Origin: Pseudoalteromonas prydzensis
GTDB lineage: Bacteria > Pseudomonadota > Gammaproteobacteria > Enterobacterales > Alteromonadaceae
DNA: 64,000 bases
Direction of reading: 5' to 3'
NCBI RefSeq assembly: GCF_011050055.1
Contig: NZ_DRGM01000187.1
Span: 50,456-114,455, forward strand
In this document: in pieces, positions 58,297 through 64,000 of the stretch
Layout of the letters: every line of letters begins with the position of its first letter
Position numbering within the stretch: the stretch's first letter is position 1
Notes under the pieces: model-generated
What the model was told of the DNA's origin: nothing
Databases searched by the model: none
Seen by the model: the letters and a program-made list of their open reading frames with translations, nothing else
Made by a program: the position numbers and the translations under genes

Positions 58297-58737
58297 ATTT
58301 TTGCCACCTAAAACTGACCACTGCTGCCAAGAACCTAAAGCAAACAAGCCGCCAATAAACAAACAGATACCAGAACTAATTAACCAAAACGTTAAACTGT
58401 TTTCTGGGAACATTGGCATTAACCCGACGAAGGAAACGCCACGAAGTAAAAATATACCAGTAATAAGGATTAGCGCTAATTTTGTCAGAGGTAAACGTTT
58501 AATTGCGCCCGCGCCCGACAGGCCATAAAGCGCCCAAACCAAAAGCACCATGACAATAACAGAGGTTACAATTGTCGGATACCAAAACCCTTGCTCTGCC
58601 ATCCGAGCCATCTGTTCGCCTGCACCAAAGAAACGATACCAATCGCCCCCGAATACAATACAGCCCAGATGAGCAAGTGCGGCAGCAAAACAACATATTG
58701 CCGCAGCCAGAAGATACTTGTTACTTGAAGTGTGCAT
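58291..58737 (-). CDS. Membrane protein with four helices (cassette gene)
   Basis: A 148-residue polytopic membrane protein with hydrophobic segments at about residues 8-28, 52-72, 82-100 and 112-132. No family is recognised; the layout resembles small uncharacterised membrane proteins often carried in integron cassettes. GGAGG stands six bases before the ATG. The stop lies in the R'' core of the following attC. Confidence 0.7.
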   Translation of the reverse strand: MHTSSNKYLLAAAICCFAAALAHLGCIVFGGDWYRFFGAGEQMARMAEQGFWYPTIVTSVIVMVLLVWALYGLSGAGAIKRLPLTKLALILITGIFLLRGVSFVGLMPMFPENSLTFWLISSGICLFIGGLFALGSWQQWSVLGGKNA

Positions 58738-58752
58738 CTTTCCTCCTTGAAT

Positions 58753-58919
58753 GCCTAACGAGACTGTAGAATAACTCTAACAGTCAAATTCAATTAAAAA
58801 ACGAGCTCCTGTAATTAACTCTAAGCACTTTTAAAGCATTAGGTAATGCATTTGGAACCCATAAAACGGGCTATTTTTCTTAAAAAAGAGAAATTCTACA
58901 GCCTCAACGCCCTGTTAAC
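58753..58919 (-). other. attC element of a gene-less cassette
   Basis: In cassette orientation the arms GAGGCTGTAGAATTTCTC and GAGTTATTCTACAGTCTC flank a loop of over 100 bases, and the R' core GTTAGGC is a perfect consensus match. No gene lies between this element and the preceding attC (58911-58993), so this cassette seems to be almost only its attC. Confidence 0.65.
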
Positions 58920-58993
58920 AGGCAAAAAATAGTTGGTTAAAATTAGCGACGAAGGAGCAAAACCAACTGTTTTTTGTCCTTGTTTAACAGCTT
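58911..58993 (-). other. attC site of the first cassette, separated from its gene by the intron
   Basis: In cassette orientation the arms GGACAAAAAACAGTTGGTT and AACCAACTATTTTTTGCC flank a short loop, with the cores GTTAAAC (R'') and GTTAACA (R'). This is a compact attC directly before the intron 5' end (58994). The stop codon TAA of the pre-insertion gene falls in its R'' core. Confidence 0.75.
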
Positions 58994-60967
58994 GTGTACG
59001 CCCGACATGGGCATTGACTTATGAGGTGAAAGTCCTCTGTAGGGAGATCACCGTTTAAATAACATACTGTTATTAAACGATAACTACTAGCGAATGGCAA
59101 GGGCTAAATCGCGAGAGATAGTCTGGAGGAAGCCGCTAGCAAATCTGCGAGCTGATGAACAAAAACATCATATGAGGCGTAGGCTGGAGACGAGCTAGCA
59201 CAAGATAGCGAAGTCATGTGATCTAACGGCCACCGTAAATGATGCAGTTGTGCAGAGAAAGTTGATGCACCTTATTCGGGGAGATCTGATAAACACGCAT
59301 CCGCGCTAACGCTTGGAGATTACCAGTTAGGGCCTGGTTGATCAACCCTTGGCGCTTCGGTTGCTGCGACCTATAGCGAGCGAAATAGCAGTAAACAAGC
59401 GTTAGTTTAGACGCGCTTTATCGAGTAATCGCTAAAGTGATTTATCAGAAGTCAGCAGACGGCATAGTAGCCAAACGCCCATCGTAATGGAGGGGACACG
59501 GTGAAGGCCTGAACATCTTAACCAGAGGAGATACTACAAATGAACTTGAATTCACATAGATCACCGTGTTGTGATAGTGATGAACAGCGTTCTACTGTGA
59601 ATAATACCTCAAATGAATATAACCAAACAGATCATGACCTGATGGCAATGGTACTAAGCAACCACAATATTGGTGCAGCATGGCAACATGTTAAGCGCAA
59701 TAAAGGGGCTGCGGGTATTGATAATATGAGTATTGAGGAATTTAATCACTTCGCTAAGTTACATTGGCTGGGTATTAAACAACAATTACTTAACGGCACT
59801 TATCAACCCTTGCCAGTCAAACGTGTGATGATACCCAAACCTGATGGCGGTGAGCGAATGCTTGGGATCCCCGCTGTTATCGACAGAGTGATCCAACAAG
59901 CCATTGCTCAAGTGATTAGCCCTTATTTTGAGCCTCAATTTTCACCACATAGTTATGGTTATCGCCCTCATAAAAGAGCCAGTCAAGCAGTGAACTATGT
60001 TCAATCTTGTGTTAAACAAGGTTATAAAACAGCGGTTGATATCGACTTGTCCAAGTTCTTTGATGAAGTAAACCATGACATGCTGATGAATCGTGTTGGT
60101 CGTAAAATCAAAGACAAAGCACTCATGCGCCTACTCGGTAAATACTTACGAGCGGGGATCGCAGAGCGCGAAACAGGTCTGTGGTTTGAGTCAACCAAAG
60201 GAGTCCCTCAAGGCGGGCCATTATCCCCTTTACTTTCCAATATTTTACTCGATGAATTAGATAAGAAGCTAACCTACAAACAACTTAAGTTTGCACGTTA
60301 CGCTGATGACATAATCATTTTAGTAAAAACCAAAAGCGAAGGACTAATAATCCAACAGGAAATTACTGCGTTCATCACTAAGCGACTAAAACTCAAAGTG
60401 AATGAATCGAAAAGTCGGGTCGGTCCTGTATCAGGCTCGAAATTTCTCGGGTTTACCTTCCGTTACGGTCAAGTGCAGATCCACGAACAGGCGCTAAAGA
60501 AATTTAAAGCAAATGTCAGGGAGCTCACTAACCGCAACTGGGGGATCTCAATGACCCTGCAAATTCATAAACTCACACAGTATTTGCGCGGCTGGGGACA
60601 CTATTACCTAATAGCTAACGCTTATCAGCTAACGGTGGATTTAGATCACTGGATCCGCCGTAGGATAAGAATGTGCTACTGGCGGCAATGGCGTAAACCA
60701 CGCACTAAAGTACGCAGTTTAATGAAATTGGGGGTCAGTGAGCGACTGGCCATAGCATGCGGTATCACCAGTAAAGGCCCTTGTAGAAGCTCAAAAACAA
60801 AAGGAATTAACATTGCGCTAGGCAATAACTACTTAGTTTCACAAGGTTTAGTGTCATTGAGAGATATTTGGATCAACATTCATTACGGGAGATGAACCGC
60901 CCATTGCGGACCCGCATGATGGGTGGTGTGGGGGCTGGAGGTTAGAGACCTCCGGCTACCCGATTAT
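58994..60967 (+). mobile_element. Group II intron (IIC-attC type) with reverse transcriptase
   Basis: A full intron of about 1974 bases. The 5' end is GTGTACGCCCGACATGGGC, a typical group II start. The 3' end is a domain V/VI structure after the reverse transcriptase, with CCGGCTACCCGATTAT as last bases. The left-hand structured RNA region (58994-59539) has no gene. It sits at the end of the first cassette gene next to its attC and is opposite to the cassette genes, the known orientation of group IIC-attC introns. It is inserted between 58993 and the base now at 60968. Confidence 0.85.
59540..60895 (+). CDS. ltrA: Group II intron reverse transcriptase/maturase
   Basis: A 451-residue intron-encoded protein. 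The reverse transcriptase domain carries the YADD catalytic motif (ARYADDIII, around residue 250). The preceding YRPHKRASQAVN, DIDLSKFFDEVNHD and GVPQGGPLSPLLSNILLDELD motifs are intact. The maturase (X) domain follows with RGWGHYY (about 355) and the final NIHYGR. No endonuclease domain is present, as in bacterial class C intron proteins. All key motifs look intact, so the protein may be functional and splice or move the intron. The start follows AGAGGAGAT. Confidence 0.95.
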   Translation: MNLNSHRSPCCDSDEQRSTVNNTSNEYNQTDHDLMAMVLSNHNIGAAWQHVKRNKGAAGIDNMSIEEFNHFAKLHWLGIKQQLLNGTYQPLPVKRVMIPKPDGGERMLGIPAVIDRVIQQAIAQVISPYFEPQFSPHSYGYRPHKRASQAVNYVQSCVKQGYKTAVDIDLSKFFDEVNHDMLMNRVGRKIKDKALMRLLGKYLRAGIAERETGLWFESTKGVPQGGPLSPLLSNILLDELDKKLTYKQLKFARYADDIIILVKTKSEGLIIQQEITAFITKRLKLKVNESKSRVGPVSGSKFLGFTFRYGQVQIHEQALKKFKANVRELTNRNWGISMTLQIHKLTQYLRGWGHYYLIANAYQLTVDLDHWIRRRIRMCYWRQWRKPRTKVRSLMKLGVSERLAIACGITSKGPCRSSKTKGINIALGNNYLVSQGLVSLRDIWINIHYGR

Positions 60968-61413
60968 GTATCTTTTTTCCGATTCCACAACAATGAAAGT
61001 AACATTACAATAGAAACCATAAATAACGTATATGCTGTTTCTTTGTCGGACGATAAAACGTCGTCCAATGAGTAAATTAGAGTGTCATCTAGAGAAAAGT
61101 CATACGCCATGGCAAAACTATCATCGTTTGGTAAAACAGAGATAGTGACGGAGCGACCAATTAAACTTTGCTTTTGATCTTCACAATTAGTTCTAGTAGA
61201 AAACTCTTCTAAGACTTTATAAGAAGATGAACTACCATTACTCTGTAACACAACTGTTGGTGAGCCATCCTTACTTCCTGAATTACAGCTTACGGATTCA
61301 ATGACACCATTTTTATGAATTAAATCTGTTCTAGAGACTTCATCCTGAGTCAGCTTGAATACACCTAATCCCAAAAAAAGTATTGCAAGCAGAACCCAAA
61401 TACCGAACTTCAA
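60964..61413 (-). CDS. Double-helix membrane protein, unknown (first cassette gene)
   Basis: A 149-residue protein with hydrophobic helices at residues 4-20 and 127-143 and a periplasmic loop between them containing two cysteines (CNSG, NCED). Family unknown. The start is TTG with AAGGTG nine bases upstream. The present stop codon uses bases of the intron's 3' end. Without the intron the frame would continue with Thr-Ser-Cys and stop at a TAA in the attC core, so the intron removed two residues. It is the cassette next to attI. Confidence 0.75.
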   Translation of the reverse strand: MKFGIWVLLAILFLGLGVFKLTQDEVSRTDLIHKNGVIESVSCNSGSKDGSPTVVLQSNGSSSSYKVLEEFSTRTNCEDQKQSLIGRSVTISVLPNDDSFAMAYDFSLDDTLIYSLDDVLSSDKETAYTLFMVSIVMLLSLLWNRKKDT

Positions 61414-61428
61414 TATTTCACCTTAGAT

Positions 61429-61620
61429 ACATAACAATTTTATAGTGCGCAAAGGGCGGATCTTTCTGCCGATGTCACGCTCATGTATACAATTAATCTA
61501 TTATTAACAAATAACTTAACTCATTACCAACTATAATTTTTTATTGGTATTAAAGATATTCAGAAAAGAGAAAATGCGCTCGTCGCTCATTTTCTTGAAT
61601 ATGGGAGCCAAACAACCACA
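61429..61620 (-). other. attI-like region between integrase and first cassette
   Basis: The GTTATGT core (61429-61435, cassette orientation) directly before the first cassette gene is the likely attI insertion point. The remaining AT-rich DNA up to the LexA box lies where attI and a cassette promoter belong. TATACAT around 61480 could be a -10 element for the cassettes, but this is weak. Confidence 0.5.
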
Positions 61621-61636
61621 CTGTATACATATACAG
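61621..61636. promoter_or_regulatory. LexA operator upstream of the integrase gene
   Basis: CTGTATACATATACAG is a perfect palindromic match to the LexA consensus CTGT-N8-ACAG. SOS control of integron integrases by such a box is established. It lies 20 bases before the preferred start codon and probably overlaps the promoter. Confidence 0.92.
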
Positions 61637-61655
61637 TATGGCTATTGGTAATGAC

Positions 61656-62135
61656 ATGAAAACGCGCTCCCCATTTTTAAATTATATCGCTGATTATATG
61701 TTGGTACGTCAGTATTCATTACGTACCGTGGACACCTACCTGAGATGGATTGCATCTTATATCCATTTTCATGATAAGCGCCACCCCGCCTCAATGGGAG
61801 ACAATGAAGTCGAACGCTATCTAGAACACTTAGTGTTAGAGCAAAATGTTGCACCACGAACGCAAGCCACAGCACTCAATTCATTGTCATTTTTATACAA
61901 GCACATAATAAAAAATGAACTGTCGTTAAACTTAAATTTTGCCCGCAGTAAGAAACAAGCAAAACTACCTGTAGTTATGACGCCAGAAGAAGTTAAGCTG
62001 CTTATGACTCATTTAAATAAGCGCTATTATCTTATTGCAGGCCTTATATATAGTAGTGGTTTAAGAGTAATGGAAGCGGTGCAATTAAGAGTGAAAGATA
62101 TTGATTTTGATTAAAAAATGATGCCATTACAATTT
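61656..62135 (+). pseudogene. intI: Integron integrase IntI, truncated and frameshifted
   Basis: The frame keeps the N-terminal core-binding domain of integron tyrosine recombinases (YMLVRQYSLRTVDTYLRWI ... HPASMGDNEVERYLEHL) and the first catalytic-domain motif SSGLRVMEAVQLRVKDIDFD. It then meets a stop at 62112. Reading one base over continues as NDAITIL and then loses similarity at about 62135. The remaining half, with the His/Arg/Tyr active-site residues, is absent. I prefer the ATG at 61656; an ATG at 61638 lies directly on the LexA box. The protein cannot be an active recombinase. Confidence 0.9.
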
Positions 62136-62217
62136 TGATGAGGATTCACCAAAAAGCGCATTGTGAGAACATAGTATTGGTAATTTTTAGATAATTAAAA
62201 AGGGAAATTTACAACAC

Positions 62218-62241
62218 CCAATGTTGTTTGAAGCATAAACT
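62218..62241. repeat. 24-bp imperfect direct repeat, right copy
   Basis: CCAATGTTGTTTGAAGCATA and the next four bases match 52614-52637 with three mismatches, in the same orientation. It lies about 80 bases past the broken end of the integrase and just before the TGGCATAA repeats. Confidence 0.55.
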
Positions 62242-62326
62242 GGCATAAGAACATACCTTTTTACTGGGCTACAGCGTAGCAAGTGAAATGTAAGTTGGCA
62301 TAATATTGAAGCTTATAATGGCATAA
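62241..62326. repeat. TGGCATAA iteron-like repeats
   Basis: Three perfect copies of TGGCATAA on the plus strand at 62241, 62296 and 62319, plus a near copy (AGCATAAA, 62232) just before. Spacings are irregular. Such short repeated motifs may be protein-binding sites at the end of a mobile element. No gene is seen between 62136 and 62739. Confidence 0.5.
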
Positions 62327-62739
62327 AGTTACCAAATACAGGCTTTATGAAGCCAACCACATAAAAATACTGCCAAGTTTAATTGGCTGCTATGTGCCAG
62401 TAGCGGACTTTCGATGTATATACCAATCGCATTGCCAAAGGCATCAGCTAACGATTATCGTTAGTCGAATTTTAGATTGTACTTGACCCCACTTTGTGCA
62501 CTCAAAGCTGTCATAGGATGTTCCTCATAAAGTTAAGAACGACAAGAAAAAATAGTTATGGTCTTAAGTACACTGCCAATACTGCTTGACGATGCCCTTA
62601 GATTTTAAACTGACGGTGTAGGAACGTACATTAGAATTAATGTGATCAAAAAATGACTTATCATTTTACGACTTGAAATCTTAATATTTACCCCCAAAGA
62701 TAACTATTAAAAATATCCTAAATACAACGGGCAACTACT

Positions 62740-63972
62740 TTGAGCCGAGATAACTTTACTAAAAAAACAATAGAAACTTTAAAAGCTAGAGTTGCGCACA
62801 GATGCTCAAACCCAAATTGCAGAGTTCCTACCTCCGCTCCAGCCGAAGATAATAAGGTTAATAACATAGGGAGCGCAGCACATATTTTTGCAGCCTCTGA
62901 AGGTGGACCACGCCCTAACAATGCCATTTCTAGTGAAGAACGAAAATCAATTAATAACGGTATTTGGCTATGCTCCAACTGTTCTGTTGATATCGATAGA
63001 GATGAAAAAAGGTATCCTCCAGAACTTTTGAAAAAATGGAAAGCTGATGCAGAAGCACAAGCTAGAACAGAGTTAGGTCAAAAACTTCCTAGTAATACTG
63101 ACGCTATTGATACAGTCGCAGCGGCTTTAACAGGTATGCCAAAAAATATCATAACCCACGCAATATCTAATGTTCATCAGGCCACTGAAATTAGCTTAAG
63201 CCGGCTAGACTCTCGCTTTCATATAAAAACTCAATATATAGATGGAAGCACCTCTATTGGTATATTTGCTAAAGAAAATGTGCCTTTAGCACTAAAAGTA
63301 GATGCTGAGTACACTCAAGAATATGCGAAACAACATCAAATGCTAATAGAGCATGGTAGTGATGTAGAAATAAGTACCAACGGATTGACTATAGAAGGAT
63401 CAAAGTTATTTGAAGAAATCATAAAAGAAGCCGGCACTTTTAGTATTTCTTCTCCTAAAAAGAAAGCCATTCAAAAGCTATGGTTGGTTCAGGATGATAC
63501 AAATTTAATTGAAAGCTTTGACGATATCCGAGGAGAAATATCTTGGGGAACAAAGTCATTTACATTTAATGGTTCTGCATGTGATGGGATTTTTTCCCTC
63601 AGCTACAATAAAGAAGTCAATGATGGTAAACAAGTTACGATCACAATGTCTTTGTCAACTGACTCATGGGAAGGTTTAGATATTCAACACCTGCCTTATT
63701 TCAATAAAATATTTTCCTTTTTCGATAAGATGGCAGAAGGATGGACATTATCAACTTCTTTAGAAATTGACGGACTCAATATTTTAAATAGCAAAGGAAT
63801 GAAGGTTTCTACATGGGATTACGTACTGGACACTAATAGCTTCTTACACTATGTATATCGTTGTAAAACAATAGCCAATAGGTTTAATTTTCAAATTAAC
63901 TACACGTCAGAAATCTCTTTTACTTCTGACGAGCACATGAATATTGTTGATATAGTAGAGATTATAGTGTAA
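62740..63972 (+). CDS. HNH-like domain protein with unknown C-terminal region
   Basis: A 410-residue soluble protein. The N-terminus (residues 1-110) has an HNH-like zinc-binding fold with CSNPNC and CSNC cysteine pairs, a SAAHIFAASEGGPR segment that supplies the His, and NGIWLCSNCSVDID. This resembles HNH-type proteins associated with bacterial defence. In this protein the second His position of the motif appears as Ser (CSVDID), which may weaken nuclease activity. The rest (about 130-410) is beta-rich and unrecognised. The start is TTG with a poor ribosome binding site. Confidence 0.65.
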   Translation: MSRDNFTKKTIETLKARVAHRCSNPNCRVPTSAPAEDNKVNNIGSAAHIFAASEGGPRPNNAISSEERKSINNGIWLCSNCSVDIDRDEKRYPPELLKKWKADAEAQARTELGQKLPSNTDAIDTVAAALTGMPKNIITHAISNVHQATEISLSRLDSRFHIKTQYIDGSTSIGIFAKENVPLALKVDAEYTQEYAKQHQMLIEHGSDVEISTNGLTIEGSKLFEEIIKEAGTFSISSPKKKAIQKLWLVQDDTNLIESFDDIRGEISWGTKSFTFNGSACDGIFSLSYNKEVNDGKQVTITMSLSTDSWEGLDIQHLPYFNKIFSFFDKMAEGWTLSTSLEIDGLNILNSKGMKVSTWDYVLDTNSFLHYVYRCKTIANRFNFQINYTSEISFTSDEHMNIVDIVEIIV

Positions 63973-64000
63973 GAAGCTATTAGTGTCCAGTACGTAATCC

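Noticed and set aside
57560..58300. CRISPR-like array suggested by repeated TAAC/GTTA elements
   Set aside because: The repeats differ in length and sequence and fold as attC sites; there are no equal spacers and no cas genes.

Overview
The window looks like a chromosome segment of a marine gammaproteobacterium of the Alteromonadales, most probably Pseudoalteromonas or a close relative. The evidence is the AT-rich DNA, the order leuS-lptE-holA-nadD-rsfS-rlmH-mrdA-mrdB-rlpA-dacA-ybeD-lipB-lipA, a TonB receptor/tryptophan-halogenase/SapC cluster, a tricorn-like protease and a chromosomal integron. Genus is inferred from gene content only. No rRNA, tRNA or CRISPR was seen.

Layout. 1-18 kb is ordinary housekeeping and accessory chromosome: AraC and LysE genes, a YkgJ-like Cys-cluster protein, a DUF3360-like permease, MYG1, MscS, pirin, a glutathionyl-hydroquinone reductase, RDD, an enoyl-CoA hydratase homologue, two lipoproteins, a 1080-aa tricorn-like protease and CIA30. 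18.2-28.2 kb is a nutrient-uptake and signalling island. A TonB receptor with an STN signalling domain is followed by a flavin halogenase, SapC and a DUF6445-like protein on the minus strand. Divergent from it are an ECF sigma factor, a FecR-like regulator and a sugar-porter MFS transporter. The layout suggests surface signalling in which substrate binding by the receptor acts through FecR and the sigma factor. 28.3-31.7 kb holds an FKBP, a YcbZ-type Lon protease and a zinc-ribbon protein. 31.9-45.1 kb is the conserved cell-envelope, elongasome and lipoate block; dacA is bracketed by AATACCCAA palindromes. 45-52.2 kb has accessory genes: an aldo-keto reductase, an MFS exporter with a divergent LysR regulator, a PRC-barrel protein, a class C beta-lactamase and an IS3-family remnant.

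52.4-62.2 kb is the most interesting part. It is a decaying chromosomal integron read from right to left. A truncated, frameshifted integrase gene (plus strand, with an intact LexA box) is followed by an attI-like region and a minus-strand array of at least eight gene cassettes with attC sites of 48 to about 165 bp. Cassette products are two small membrane proteins, a six-helix membrane protein, a secreted trypsin-like protease, a one-helix protein, a secreted NTF2-like protein, an alpha/beta hydrolase and a hotdog thioesterase. A complete group II intron with its reverse transcriptase lies in the attC region of the first cassette, opposite to the cassette genes, as group IIC-attC introns do. 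It has replaced the last codons of that cassette gene. The 3' end of a second, diverged intron sits at the far end of the array after the last cassette. A 24-bp imperfect direct repeat and IS5-family debris flank the region. Beyond the broken integrase are TGGCATAA repeats and a protein with an HNH-like N-terminus, possibly belonging to a neighbouring mobile element.

Gaps over 300 bases without a confident gene are 1678-1997 (leader hairpin), 24495-25084 (divergent promoter region), 49612-50113 (nothing recognised), 52210-52704 (repeat and coding-like fragment), 54968-55534 (cassette boundary and attC debris), 58738-59539 (attC sites and intron 5' RNA) and 62136-62739 (iteron-like repeats).
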